64,000 nucleotides of DNA from Legionella clemsonensis (GCF_002240035.1 NZ_CP016397.1:434001-498000); one strand, 5' to 3'. Counted from the first letter of the stretch, positions 19,071 to 28,003 are shown. The notes: generated from the sequence alone by a model not told the origin. Made by a program: numbers and translations.

Positions 19071-19953
19071 TCAACATTGGTCAGGGCAGTTTTTTAAACA
19101 ATCCATACAGTCGATTGTTCCTTTAAAAGAAAGTTATCCTCATCAGACGGATCTGGTTATACTCCAGGATGGCAGCCAATGGGTTTGTAAAATTCTTACT
19201 AAAAACACCTGGCTTGGGCCGATAGATTCCACCCACTTTGTCTTTACTGAACAGGTGGCCAGTTGTGTTGCCCAAAAACTGGATTGCACGTTTGCTCCCC
19301 TGAGTCTGGAGGAGGGAAGGCAACAGTCGCATTCTCGCTATTTAATTGTTCCTTATTGCCAGGGTAAATTAGTGACTGTAGTTACGCAAGAGCAAGCAAT
19401 GGCCCTAGGGTGCTTACTTGCGAAACTGCATGAGTTATCATTGTCCCACCTTGAGGCGCAAGAATTTCCGCGGATTTATTTACCAACGAAACATACACAT
19501 CCTGCATGGCTTGAGTTACTGGTTCGGCGCTGTAATGCACTTTGCCATTATGAGAAAGCGTCGCGGGTGGTTAGTCATCGTGATATTCATTTACAGAATG
19601 TAATTTGGAAAACAGCAAAAGAACCCTATCTGATTGATTGGGAAAGTGCAGGTCTTATTCACCCTTTTGTTGAATTAATAGGTTTGGCTATCAATTGCTC
19701 TGGCTTGGCAAATTATCAATTCAATAAGCTACTTTTTCAGGCAACTTTAAAAGGATATGCTTATCAAAAAGGCAAATTACCTCGCTCAAACAATAACCTT
19801 TGGGAGATGTGCTTGCATAGTTGGCTTCTTTGGTATGCTTATAGTTTAAAAAAAGAATGGTACGCTGATGCTCAAAGTACGTTACGGGTTATTGAATTAA
19901 TTAGGGTGAAAATGCCTGAGCTACAAGCAACTTATGCTGCAGCCATGAAATAA
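19063..19953 (+). CDS. Aminoglycoside/choline phosphotransferase-family kinase
   Basis: A 296-residue protein of the APH/choline kinase fold. The Brenner-type catalytic loop VSHRDIHLQNVIW and the metal-binding LIDWESAG are clear at ~170-198; the N-lobe has strands around WVCKILTKNTW with a candidate ATP lysine. The small-molecule substrate is unknown. It overlaps the PH-domain gene by eight bases, which implies coupled translation. It resembles thiamine/choline kinase-like proteins more than true antibiotic-resistance enzymes; no resistance role should be assumed. Confidence 0.75.
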   Translation: MNNQHWSGQFFKQSIQSIVPLKESYPHQTDLVILQDGSQWVCKILTKNTWLGPIDSTHFVFTEQVASCVAQKLDCTFAPLSLEEGRQQSHSRYLIVPYCQGKLVTVVTQEQAMALGCLLAKLHELSLSHLEAQEFPRIYLPTKHTHPAWLELLVRRCNALCHYEKASRVVSHRDIHLQNVIWKTAKEPYLIDWESAGLIHPFVELIGLAINCSGLANYQFNKLLFQATLKGYAYQKGKLPRSNNNLWEMCLHSWLLWYAYSLKKEWYADAQSTLRVIELIRVKMPELQATYAAAMK

Positions 19954-20072
19954 AAATTTTTGTTCTATGTGAGCGCTGAATCGACCCTGTTAATTAGCAA
20001 TAATAGTCAAATGACAGATTCATTGATGCGTTAAGATTGTTGAGTAAATGAAGCAATTATGTTGAGAATAGC

Positions 20073-20921
20073 ATGAATTATGAGCATCAATTAAAAAAAG
20101 TGATTGAGTTTATTGGTAAGCATCTTGACGATAAGATCACTCTATCTCAACTAAGCGATATTGCCTGCTTCTCAAAATATCATTTTCATCGCTTGTTTAC
20201 AGCCTATACTGGTTTATCTTTACAGCAATACATCCGTTGGCTACGTCTGAAACGGGCTGCTCATCAATTAATTATTGATAAAAATAAACCCATTATTGAA
20301 ATAGCAATCAATGCGGGGTTTGAATCTCATGAGTCCTTTACTCGCGCCTTTAAACAAAGCTGTGGTATGAATCCCAATGAGTTCAGATCACACTCGAGCT
20401 GGCAAGTTTGGGAAAATTCTCCTTATTGTTTGTCCCAACAAGGTAATTTGACAATGAATATAGTTATTAAAACAATGAAAGAAAGGCGTTTGGCTGTTTT
20501 AGAGCACCGCTGCGATCCAAAAAAGGTTGGAGAAAGTGTTAATCGACTGGTTAGCTGGGCAAAATCTCAAACAATAAACTTAAAACCTAAGGCCGGAGAA
20601 GCGTTTGCTTTTGCCTATGATGATCCAAAGACAACACCTGCCTCAGAGTTTCGCTTTGATCTTTGTATTACTGTACCAGAGCAGGTAAAGCTCGGAGGAG
20701 CAGTCATTGAAAAACGCTTACCGGCAGGTCGCTATGCAGTGGCGGTACATACAGGAAGTCGTGACAATATTGCTAATACAGTTTACGGTTTGTATCGTGA
20801 TTGGCTACCCCATTCAAATGAAGCGTTGGGTGATTTACCCTGCATTTTCTGTTATTACAATTTTGATCATGAAGTTGCTGAAACAGAATTGTTAACAGAA
20901 TGTTGGTTATTGTTGAAGTAA
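20073..20921 (+). CDS. AraC-family regulator with GyrI-like effector domain
   Basis: A 282-residue regulator of the SoxS/Rob type layout. Two helix-turn-helix motifs fill residues ~8-105 (ITLSQLSDIACFSKYHFHRLF and PIIEIAINAGFESHESFTRAFK), and residues ~125-282 form a GyrI-like ligand-binding domain (VIKTMKERRLAVLEHRC, LPAGRYAVAVHTG). The domain usually binds small amphipathic compounds. No target gene is obvious; the neighbour downstream is decayed DNA and a toxin-antitoxin locus. Confidence 0.9.
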   Translation: MNYEHQLKKVIEFIGKHLDDKITLSQLSDIACFSKYHFHRLFTAYTGLSLQQYIRWLRLKRAAHQLIIDKNKPIIEIAINAGFESHESFTRAFKQSCGMNPNEFRSHSSWQVWENSPYCLSQQGNLTMNIVIKTMKERRLAVLEHRCDPKKVGESVNRLVSWAKSQTINLKPKAGEAFAFAYDDPKTTPASEFRFDLCITVPEQVKLGGAVIEKRLPAGRYAVAVHTGSRDNIANTVYGLYRDWLPHSNEALGDLPCIFCYYNFDHEVAETELLTECWLLLK

Positions 20922-20996
20922 TTTATGGCTTATTTTCCTTAATAATTCTTGTTCTGTAGCACAGTTTTTTAGTTGATTTGGCCGTATTTTAAATTT

Positions 20997-21285
20997 TCAA
21001 AATGGAGGACTTGGCTGATTTTGCTCTGTTGTATCGTCAGGAGTATTTCTATCTGGGGCTGCAAGAGCAGGGTTAGCAGGACTTAGAGAAAGACTGGTAA
21101 TTGAGGAGAGTAGAAGCGCCTGTAAAGCACGTAAATGAGCTGAAGGCAAGTTGGATTGCGGAAGAGAGTTTCCAAAAAATCCAAACGTGCTAAGCCCCGA
21201 ATTCTGAGGGGATGTCTGCCAGGCTTGTGTAGCCTCTTGTTGCCAGATTGCTAAAAATTGCGCCCATGGCTTGGATGAAGGTACT
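20997..21285 (-). pseudogene. C-terminal fragment of an unidentified protein next to the IS remnant
   Basis: Read on the minus strand in the frame ending at TGA 20997-20999, about 95 codons remain open with a protein-like composition: KPWAQFLAIWQQEATQAWQ, then LPSAHLRALQALLLSSITSL and a Pro/Asp/Asn-rich tail ending QNQPSPPF. There is no start codon and the upstream side runs into the transposase remnant in another frame, so this looks like the 3' end of a gene cut by the insertion. The protein family is not recognised; a phasin-like or polymer-granule protein is only a guess. Confidence 0.4.
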
Positions 21286-21515
21286 ATCTGTCATAACGCA
21301 TAACCCTTCTACTAATCCGGCTTGCTGACATTGATAAACAAATATATAGAGAATTTCATCAATCAGCTTTCTAGTAGATTTTATCGAGTACAAATAGCTC
21401 AGAAGAATCATTCTAAAATAGGATTCGGGTGCAATCGATGGCCGACTATTGTTAGGACAGTACAAGTCTTCCGTTAATGAAGCTACAAATGAAAAATCAA
21501 CAGATTGATTAACTT
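21268..21515 (-). mobile_element. IS1182-like transposase remnant
   Basis: The minus-strand reading contains VNQSVDFSFVASLTEDLYCPNNSRPS and PESYFRMILLSYLYSIKS, typical of the N-terminal part of IS1182/IS4-type DDE transposases, followed directly by GLVEGLCVMTDSTFIQA, which normally comes about 80-100 residues later and holds the first catalytic aspartate. So the middle of the gene has been deleted in frame, and the rest of the catalytic domain is missing. The open frame continues to 21190 in non-homologous sequence and starts upstream inside antisense hicA. No terminal inverted repeats were found. Confidence 0.7.
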
Positions 21516-21517
21516 TC

Positions 21518-21545
21518 TTGAAATTGTGTGTATAGTGTGTATAAT
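21518..21545 (+). promoter_or_regulatory. Promoter of hicAB with overlapping 9-base direct repeat
   Basis: TTGAAA (21518-21523) and TATAAT (21540-21545) are separated by 16 bases, the best sigma70-like promoter noticed in the window. Two exact tandem copies of GTGTGTATA (21526-21534 and 21535-21543) cover the spacer and -10 box. HicB antitoxins autoregulate, so this repeat is a likely operator. AAGGAG follows seven bases on, directly before the hicA ATG. Confidence 0.6.
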
Positions 21546-21552
21546 TAAGGAG

Positions 21553-21749
21553 ATGAAAAGCGCAGAAATAATAAAAATAATAGAACGCGATGGTTGGGTG
21601 CAATGTCACCAGAAGGGGAGTCATTGCCAATTTAAACACCCACCAAACAGGGCAGAGTGACAGTGCCTCATCCTAAAAAAGATTTACCTATAAAAACAGT
21701 GTCCAGTATATTTAAACAGGCTGGTATTAATAAGGAGGATATTAAATGA
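21553..21749 (+). pseudogene. hicA: HicA mRNA-interferase toxin, frameshifted
   Basis: HicA is a small double-stranded-RNA-binding-fold RNase that cuts mRNA when its antitoxin HicB is lost. The first 30 codons read MKSAEIIKIIERDGWVQ then CHQKGSHCQFKHP, including the catalytic histidine in GSHxQF. The frame then runs into TGA at 21658-21660. The other frame gives GRVTVPHPKKDLPIKTV and QAGINKEDIK, the rest of a normal HicA, ending at 21749. Adding one A near 21643 restores HPTKQGRVTVPHP exactly, so a single-base loss inactivated the gene. Its stop overlaps the hicB start (ATGA). A sequencing error is the alternative. Confidence 0.85.
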
Positions 21750-22150
21750 GGTATCCAGTAGTGATCCATAAAGATGAACGTAGTGATTTTGGTGTAAGTG
21801 TCCCTGATATTCCTGGATGCTATTCTGCTGGTAGCACTTATGATGAGGCATTAACTAACGCAATTGAAGCGATTGAATGCCATTTAGAAGGATTATTAAT
21901 GGATAATGATTCCCTTCCAGTAGCTACAACAATTGATCAATGGATTAATGACGAAGAATTTCAAGGTGGGGTATGGGCATTTATTGACATTGATTTAAGT
22001 CAAATATCAGGTAAGGCAAAACGCATTAATATTACCATGCCAGAGCGCGTTTTAAGCCTGATTGATTTGTATGCTAAAAATCATTCTATAAAAAATCGCT
22101 CTTCATTTTTGGCCGATGCAGCACTGAGTTATATGGAAAGTCATAAGTGA
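21746..22150 (+). CDS. hicB: HicB-family antitoxin
   Basis: A 134-residue antitoxin. Residues 1-55 form the degenerate RNase H-like HicB domain (MRYPVVIHKDERSDFGVSVP, DIPGCYSAGSTYDEAL, NAIEAIECHLEGLL), which binds HicA. Residues ~90-134 are a ribbon-helix-helix type DNA-binding part (RINITMPERVLSLIDLYAKN, NRSSFLADAALSYM), consistent with autorepression at the repeats upstream. AAGGAGGAT precedes the start and the start overlaps the hicA stop by four bases. The gene is intact while its toxin is frameshifted. Confidence 0.92.
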   Translation: MRYPVVIHKDERSDFGVSVPDIPGCYSAGSTYDEALTNAIEAIECHLEGLLMDNDSLPVATTIDQWINDEEFQGGVWAFIDIDLSQISGKAKRINITMPERVLSLIDLYAKNHSIKNRSSFLADAALSYMESHK

Positions 22151-22748
22151 TGAAAAGGACTTGTTAAGTAATGTCTGTTGCGCATTATTCTAGCGCACGC
22201 ACATCCAGATCAAACTGGCAATGTTAATCAGTCGCTACTGTCGCAAGAATAAAGAGTTGACTTTATTGGTCTACCATCCTGTGATGCAACCACAATTCAG
22301 AAATAATTTGCCGAGCTTCATTATTTAAAATTGATAGAGCTTGCACAAAGCCTAAACAAAATATAAAGCAGGGAATAAAAGCTCCTAGTAGAAGTAAAGC
22401 AATAATAAACCCAGTTTCCATCAAAGATGGATAATAATACTTTCTAATTTTATAGACGCTAACAAGAAACAACTAAAAATTGTAGAATTTATAAGTAACC
22501 TTGTTTCTTTAAGACGATTTTTGCGTGATCTGATTTCTTCAATGGCCCCCGGGCTTTTATTAAATTTATTTGCTGGTTTTTCATTGGGATTAAACCAAAA
22601 TCGGTGCTTGGCATACTAATATTCAATCGGGATCTTAAAATGAAGATAATTGAGTTATAAATTGAGATAGAATACTCAACTAGAATACGCTTGTACTCTT
22701 TTATCTGATAAATTCTATTATCCTGAAAAGACAACAACTCTATTTTTT
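22151..22748. other. 598-base spacer without a supported gene
   Basis: AT-rich sequence between hicB and maf. Two weak minus-strand frames exist. One (22263..22421) would encode a ~52-residue peptide with one hydrophobic helix (FIIALLLLGAFIPCFIFCLG) but has no clear ribosome site. Another (22489..22737) has no recognisable content. Either could be a decayed gene; I do not annotate them as genes. No RNA gene or repeat was seen. Confidence 0.4.
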
Positions 22749-23333
22749 ATGAAATCTAATCATCAAGTAAAAATTATTCTGGCCAGTTCTTCCCCAAGAC
22801 GCTTGCAAATATTGCAAGAGCATGGTTTAACTGCTGTGGTTATGCCTGCCAATATTGAAGAAATTCAACTAAAAGGGGAGGATGCTAAAACTTATGTAAC
22901 TCGGCTTGCCAGAGAAAAAGCGCAAGCTATCTTGCCACAGATAACAGTAGGCACCGCTAATTTAATTCTGGCAGCAGATACTACGGTGGCTTATCAGCAT
23001 CATATTTTGGAAAAACCTGTTGATAAGGAAGAGGCCTACAGCATGCTAAGTCTGCTTAGCGGTAATACACACGATGTTTATACCGGTTATGCCCTAATTT
23101 TTCTGCCAGAACAACAATGGTGGATTGATGTGGTAACAACGAAGGTTACTTTCCATCCCCTTTCAAAACAACAAATACAACACTATATTGATTCAGGTGA
23201 CCCCTTTGATAAAGCTGGAGGGTATGGCATTCAGCAAGTACGTGATACGTTTGTAAAAAAAATAGAAGGATCTTATTACAATGTGATGGGCTTGCCGATT
23301 GAGGAAATTTTAAAAAAAATTTCTCTCGGGTAG
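22749..23333 (+). CDS. maf: Maf-like nucleoside triphosphate pyrophosphatase
   Basis: Maf proteins hydrolyse non-canonical or canonical nucleoside triphosphates to monophosphates and are linked to division arrest. The 194-residue protein has IILASSSPRRLQILQEHG at the N terminus, the catalytic region ILAADTTVAYQ, LEKPVDKEEAYSMLSLLSG and the C-terminal DPFDKAGGYGIQ and GSYYNVMGLPI. The motif set fits the dTTP/UTP-type enzymes (YhdE/YhdE-like) rather than the 7-methyl-GTP group, with moderate certainty. It stands alone, convergent with topA. Confidence 0.92.
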   Translation: MKSNHQVKIILASSSPRRLQILQEHGLTAVVMPANIEEIQLKGEDAKTYVTRLAREKAQAILPQITVGTANLILAADTTVAYQHHILEKPVDKEEAYSMLSLLSGNTHDVYTGYALIFLPEQQWWIDVVTTKVTFHPLSKQQIQHYIDSGDPFDKAGGYGIQQVRDTFVKKIEGSYYNVMGLPIEEILKKISLG

Positions 23334-23473
23334 ACTACAAAATAGATTATTTTGCGAGGCTAGTTTAATTATAGGGTAGATTTATTAAATCTAGGTTAGA
23401 TTTAGTCGGCATGAAAGAAGATAGTTTTTGATTAAGTTAAAATATAATTATTCATTATTTTGCTCTAATTGAT

Positions 23474-23498
23474 TGGATTGACTGAGACTGTCAATCCA
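23474..23498. terminator. Hairpin between convergent maf and topA
   Basis: TGGATTGAC (23474-23482) pairs with GTCAATCCA (23490-23498) around a 7-base loop, between the 3' ends of maf and topA. The stem is perfect but neither side has a strong T-run, so a bidirectional terminator is likely but not certain. Confidence 0.45.
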
Positions 23499-23529
23499 CA
23501 CTTCGATAATTTCCTATAGTTTGCGCGAA

Positions 23530-25809
23530 TTACTTCTCTTCGCTTGCAGTATAACCACACCCTTCATGCGGACAAATAATTTGTCGGCCGGAACGTTTGG
23601 TTTCTTTGACAGTGAGTAAAGGCCAGGCACATTTGGGGCATGACTTATCGATAGGCTCATTCCAGAGCGCATAGTCACATTTTGGATAAGCACCACAAGA
23701 ATAAAATATTTTTCCTTTGCGTGATTTGCGTTTCAGAATTGTCGCACTATGGCACTTAGGACATTCCACCCCTGTGTCGGCTGGCTTTTCAAGAGGCTCT
23801 ATGTATTTGCATTGGGGATAATTGCTGCAGCCAATAAAGCGACCATAACGACCTGTTTTAATATGCAAGGAGCCTGCACATTCTGGGCAAACGCGTCCTT
23901 CAATCACCTCTGCTTCAGGTTTTTCGCTCTCTTGGGTATTTAAATCTTGTGTATAGTCACAATCGGGGTAGCCTGTGCAACCAATAAAACGACCACGTTT
24001 ACCAAGACGAATAGCTAAGGGCTTTCCACATTTAGGACAGGTCTCTTCAAGTGTCTCAGTGGTAATGTCTTTGCGTTGAACTTGGGTGTCCGTGTTTTCA
24101 ATTTGGTTGATAAATGGTTTCCAAAACTCTTCCAAGACAGGAATCCATTCCCGTTCACCGCGTGATATCGCATCCAGAGTATCTTCCAGTTCGGCAGTAA
24201 ACTTATAATCCACATAACGGGTAAAGTGACCGGTTAAAAAACGATTGACAATGCGTCCCACATCGGTAGGAACAAAGCGCTTTTTATCAACAATCACATA
24301 TTCACGCTGTTGCAGTGTGTGAATAATTGTTGCGTAAGTTGAGGGGCGACCAATATCATATTCTTCCAAGGCTTTGACTAGAGATGCTTCCGAATAGCGA
24401 GGTGGTGGTTCAGTGAAATGTTGATTCGCAAGAATATCGTGCAAATTGACTTTTTCACCCACTTTTAATGAAGGTAGCAAGGCATTTTGCTCATCATCTT
24501 GAATATCATCCCGTCCCTCTTCATAAACGGATAAAAAACCTGGAAAAATGATTGTAGAGCCTGTAGCACGGAACATGTTGCCCTGACCACAGCTTAAATC
24601 CACAGCGACAGTATCAATAACAGCATCGGTCATTTGGCAGGCAATGGTACGTTTCCAAATTAAACTATAGAGCTTGAGCTGGTCAGTAGTAAGTGCCTGT
24701 TGAACCATTTCGGGGGTTCGCCTAATGGAAGTCGGACGAATGGCCTCATGAGCCTCCTGCGCATTTTTGGATTTTGTTTTATAAAGACGGGGACTCTCCG
24801 GACAATTGTCTTTGCCATAGCGCTCATCAATGAAATTACGAATTTCATCAATAGCTTCCTTTGCCAGATTGACGGAATCTGTACGCATATAGGTAATTAA
24901 ACCCGTTGTACCAGTACCAATATCAATTCCTTCATATAACTGCTGGGCTATCATCATTGTCTTGCGGGCGGTAAATCCTAGTTTTCTTGCTGCTTCCTGT
25001 TGTAAGGTCGAGGTAATAAAGGGAGAGGCCGGTTTACGCTTACGTTGTTTCTTCTCAATGTTGTCAACCAACAGAGTACCCTGAGCTTGCTGGAGCAGGC
25101 TATCTCTGATTTGATGGGCTTGTGTTGTCTCATTAATCGTAAATTGTTGCAGCTTCTCTTTGGCAAAATGGGTAAGCCTCGCCTCAAATGCATTATTTTC
25201 ATGTTCACATAAGGCAATAATGCGCCAATATTCTTGAGGTACAAATCGCTCAATTTCTTCTTCTCGCTCGACAATAAGTCTTAAAGCTGGACTTTGTACA
25301 CGTCCTGCAGATAAGCCACGGCGAATTTTCTTCCACAATAAGGGAGATAAGTTAAAGCCTACCAGATAATCAAGTGCGCGGCGTGCTTGTTGCGCATTGA
25401 CCAAATCCATGGAAATAGAGCGTGGATTACTGATAGCTTCCTGGATGGCCGACTTTGTAATTTCGTTAAAGAAAATACGATGAACTTCTTTGTTATCTAG
25501 TAAATTGCGTTCTTTCATTAATTCATACACATGCCAGGAAATGGCTTCACCTTCGCGATCAGGGTCAGTGGCGAGTAAGAGCGAATCGGAATGCTTTAAC
25601 GCTTTGGCAATCGATTCAATGTGGCGCAAATTTTTTTCAATGGGCTTGTAGTTCATGGCAAAATGGTTGTCAGGATTTACCGAACCCTTGCGAGGAGCCA
25701 AATCTCTCACATGCCCATAAGAGGCCAAAACATCATAATCTTTCCCTAAATATTTTTGGATTGTTTTAGCTTTCGCGGGCGATTCCACGATAACCAAGTG
25801 TCTGCTCAT
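23530..25809 (-). CDS. topA: DNA topoisomerase I (type IA)
   Basis: TopA relaxes negative supercoils. The 759-residue protein has the Toprim domain (LVIVESPAKAKTIQKYLG, DPDREGEAI), the active-site tyrosine in TGLITYMRTDS near residue 305-320, DIGRPSTYATIIHTL, and a C-terminal tail with four Cys4 zinc ribbons (from CPKCGKPLAIRLG near 585 to the last CPHEGC). The length is shorter than the 865-residue E. coli enzyme because the last DNA-binding repeats are fewer. It is followed upstream by smg and dprA on the same strand, a common gammaproteobacterial arrangement. Confidence 0.98.
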   Translation of the reverse strand: MSRHLVIVESPAKAKTIQKYLGKDYDVLASYGHVRDLAPRKGSVNPDNHFAMNYKPIEKNLRHIESIAKALKHSDSLLLATDPDREGEAISWHVYELMKERNLLDNKEVHRIFFNEITKSAIQEAISNPRSISMDLVNAQQARRALDYLVGFNLSPLLWKKIRRGLSAGRVQSPALRLIVEREEEIERFVPQEYWRIIALCEHENNAFEARLTHFAKEKLQQFTINETTQAHQIRDSLLQQAQGTLLVDNIEKKQRKRKPASPFITSTLQQEAARKLGFTARKTMMIAQQLYEGIDIGTGTTGLITYMRTDSVNLAKEAIDEIRNFIDERYGKDNCPESPRLYKTKSKNAQEAHEAIRPTSIRRTPEMVQQALTTDQLKLYSLIWKRTIACQMTDAVIDTVAVDLSCGQGNMFRATGSTIIFPGFLSVYEEGRDDIQDDEQNALLPSLKVGEKVNLHDILANQHFTEPPPRYSEASLVKALEEYDIGRPSTYATIIHTLQQREYVIVDKKRFVPTDVGRIVNRFLTGHFTRYVDYKFTAELEDTLDAISRGEREWIPVLEEFWKPFINQIENTDTQVQRKDITTETLEETCPKCGKPLAIRLGKRGRFIGCTGYPDCDYTQDLNTQESEKPEAEVIEGRVCPECAGSLHIKTGRYGRFIGCSNYPQCKYIEPLEKPADTGVECPKCHSATILKRKSRKGKIFYSCGAYPKCDYALWNEPIDKSCPKCAWPLLTVKETKRSGRQIICPHEGCGYTASEEK

Positions 25810-25839
25810 AAAAAATTAACCTTTCCTTGTGTAATAAAA

Positions 25840-26271
25840 TTAATGTAAGGCTAGTTTGTCTTCTTTTTGGTATAGCACAAGATCAAGAAAAGCTAGTTGA
25901 TTAGCATCGAGGTTATCGGCAAGTGTATTACGAATTGTCCATTTTGTTTCCTGCAAAGTCACAAAACGGGATTCGGAAAATAAAAGCTGGTTAATAATTA
26001 ATTCCATTGTGTCTTGAGCAATGATGCCCCAGAGAATGAGACGGGTTAGAAATTGATAACTTGCTTTAGTAAATTTCCGTTGTTCATCTTCGGTGAAAAT
26101 ACGGATAGTTTTATTTTGTGCATCTTTCAGGTATAGAGTACGACTCTCCAAACTTGAATTGTCAATCGATTCGTCATTGTCTAGATTAATACCTGCTGTT
26201 TGACTTTCTTTTAATTGCGCCAGGCTTTTTTCAAAAAAACTCATTAACATTTCAAACAAGCTGTCTTTCAT
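25840..26271 (-). CDS. smg: Smg family protein (DUF494)
   Basis: A 143-residue protein of the Smg/DUF494 family, role unknown, encoded beside dprA and topA in many gammaproteobacteria. Recognisable parts are the N-terminal MKDSLFEMLMSFFE, the central IRIFTEDEQRKFTKASYQFL and the C-terminal KWTIRNTLADNL with LVLYQKED. An upstream ATG gives three extra residues, but the ATG at 26271 overlaps the dprA stop as TAATG, the usual coupling, so it is preferred. The middle (residues ~20-50) is Asn/Asp-rich and variable. Confidence 0.9.
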   Translation of the reverse strand: MKDSLFEMLMSFFEKSLAQLKESQTAGINLDNDESIDNSSLESRTLYLKDAQNKTIRIFTEDEQRKFTKASYQFLTRLILWGIIAQDTMELIINQLLFSESRFVTLQETKWTIRNTLADNLDANQLAFLDLVLYQKEDKLALH

Positions 26272-27344
26272 TACGCACACCTCATGTAGCCACCGGGAAC
26301 TGCTTTCACAAGCCCCTTTAATTCTAATGTAGCCAGAGAACTGACTACCTCTTCAATACCTAACCCGCTTCGTGCCATGATTTGATCTACGGTTGTTATT
26401 TCAAAGCCAATGCACTTTACTAGGTTTTTGTTATCCGTGGCAAGGGATAGTGTTGCGTTAGTTTGGTTGACTTGCTTACTATCCAGATTTAATTCCTCCA
26501 GAATATCCTGTATGGATGTCACTAATCTTGCTCCTTGTTGTAGAAGATAATGACAACCTCTGGCTTGGGGGTTCAATATAGAACCCGGGATAGCCAATAC
26601 ATCTCGATTTTGCTCTAGCGCTAATCGAGCTGTAATGAGTGAGCCACTCTTGACTGCTGCCTCAACTATCAATGTGGCCAAGGATAAACCGCTTATTATA
26701 CGATTTCTGCGTGGAAAATGTCCAGCCATTGGTGGGGTTTTTAAAGAAAATTCACTCAATAACAAGCCGGTTTGACAAATTTTTTCCGCTAATTGCTTAT
26801 GCTGCCGTGGATAAATACAATCGATGCCTGTTCCCATCACTGCAACAGTTTTTCCATTGGCTTCTAAACAGCCTTTGTGGGATTGAGCATCGATCCCTAG
26901 GGCCAAACCACTCACAATGGTTAATTGATTACTGGCTAATTCCATTGCAAAACGTCGAGCTGTTTCACAGCCAGTAACAGAAGGTTTTCGACTGCCTACC
27001 ATAGCGATGGTAGGTTGATCGAGGCAGGATAAATCGCCTATCGCATAAAGAATCATCGGCGGATCAGCAATTTCTTTAAGTAAAGCAGGATAATTAGGTT
27101 CTTCGATTGAGATGAGAGAATGGTGATTTTTTTCTGCCCAATGCAAGTCGGCTTCAATGTCTTTAAAATTAAACGATTTAATGGAGTGAGCGATACGAGA
27201 AGAGAGCCCCATTTGTTCCATTTCTTGCTGTGTCAAATCAAACAGCCTTTTTAAATTTGGCCACCGCTGTAATAATTTCGCACTGGTACGAGGACCTATG
27301 CACGGTATTTTATTTAAAGCGAGCAAATAAGCCTTATTTTCCAT
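26271..27344 (-). CDS. dprA: DNA processing protein DprA
   Basis: DprA loads RecA on incoming single-stranded DNA during natural transformation, a process Legionella performs. The 357-residue protein has an N-terminal SAM-like helical part (LNKIPCIGPRTSAKLLQRW), the extended Rossmann domain with MVGSRKPSVTGCETARRFA, SGLALGIDAQSHKGCLE, GTGIDCIYPRQHK and FPRRNRIISGLS, and a C-terminal winged helix (DQIMARSGLGIEEVVSSLATLE LKG region). It starts at ATG 27344 and is divergent from def. Confidence 0.96.
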   Translation of the reverse strand: MENKAYLLALNKIPCIGPRTSAKLLQRWPNLKRLFDLTQQEMEQMGLSSRIAHSIKSFNFKDIEADLHWAEKNHHSLISIEEPNYPALLKEIADPPMILYAIGDLSCLDQPTIAMVGSRKPSVTGCETARRFAMELASNQLTIVSGLALGIDAQSHKGCLEANGKTVAVMGTGIDCIYPRQHKQLAEKICQTGLLLSEFSLKTPPMAGHFPRRNRIISGLSLATLIVEAAVKSGSLITARLALEQNRDVLAIPGSILNPQARGCHYLLQQGARLVTSIQDILEELNLDSKQVNQTNATLSLATDNKNLVKCIGFEITTVDQIMARSGLGIEEVVSSLATLELKGLVKAVPGGYMRCA

Positions 27345-27493
27345 AATGATTATTCCGTTAGTGCCATTAGTGCAAGAATTAACCTCTAGAAATGAATAAT
27401 AACTATCTTATAGAGACTATGAAGGTCGGCATCTTGCAGCAATACGAGGTGTGGGCGATAATATCATGCATTATTTGTTTTAAATAGCTAGTT

Positions 27494-28003
27494 ATGACTA
27501 TACGTAAAATTCTTTATTTGCCTGATGAAAGGTTACGACTTGTCGCCAAACCTGTTGAGCAGTTTGATGAAAATTTGCAAACTTTAATCGAGGACATGTT
27601 CGAAACAATGTATAACGCCAATGGTGTTGGCCTTGCTGCGCCACAAATTGGTGTGAGCTTGCGTTTATCAGTGGTCGATGTAATTGGTGACAAAACAAAG
27701 CAGTTGGTTTTAGCAAATCCAGAAATTATTGCTTCCGAAGGGGAGATGGAATATCAGGAAGGTTGCTTGTCTGTTCCAGGTGCCTATGATACTGTCGTTC
27801 GTGCCAGAAAAGTAACGATTCGGGCTCAAGATCGCTTTGGGAAACCCTTTGAAATGACTGCTGAAGGATTACTCTGCGAATGCTTTCAACATGAGATTGA
27901 TCATCTGAATGGCAAGTTATTTATTGATTTACTCTCTCCGCTTAAACGAGCGATGGCGAGAAGAAAACTCGATAAATACAAGCGTAATAGGACTCGTAAA
28001 TAG
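27494..28003 (+). CDS. def: Peptide deformylase
   Basis: Def removes the formyl group from nascent proteins using Fe2+. The 169-residue protein has all three motifs: GVGLAAPQIG (~residue 44), EGCLSVPG with the metal cysteine, and HEIDHLNG with the two metal histidines and the catalytic glutamate. It heads an operon-like run def-fmt-rsmB and is divergent from dprA across a 149-base spacer. Confidence 0.98.
   Translation: MTIRKILYLPDERLRLVAKPVEQFDENLQTLIEDMFETMYNANGVGLAAPQIGVSLRLSVVDVIGDKTKQLVLANPEIIASEGEMEYQEGCLSVPGAYDTVVRARKVTIRAQDRFGKPFEMTAEGLLCECFQHEIDHLNGKLFIDLLSPLKRAMARRKLDKYKRNRTRK

Noticed and set aside
19063-19953. Antibiotic resistance phosphotransferase
   Set aside because: The fold is shared by choline, thiamine and other kinases, and it is translationally coupled to a PH-domain gene; nothing points to a drug substrate.
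21190-21639. 149-codon minus-strand frame taken as one gene
   Set aside because: Its first third is antisense to hicA and its end is out of frame with the adjacent protein-like sequence; only the middle matches a transposase.
22489-22737. 82-codon minus-strand frame upstream of maf
   Set aside because: No ribosome site, no recognisable content, and AT-rich composition make chance likely.
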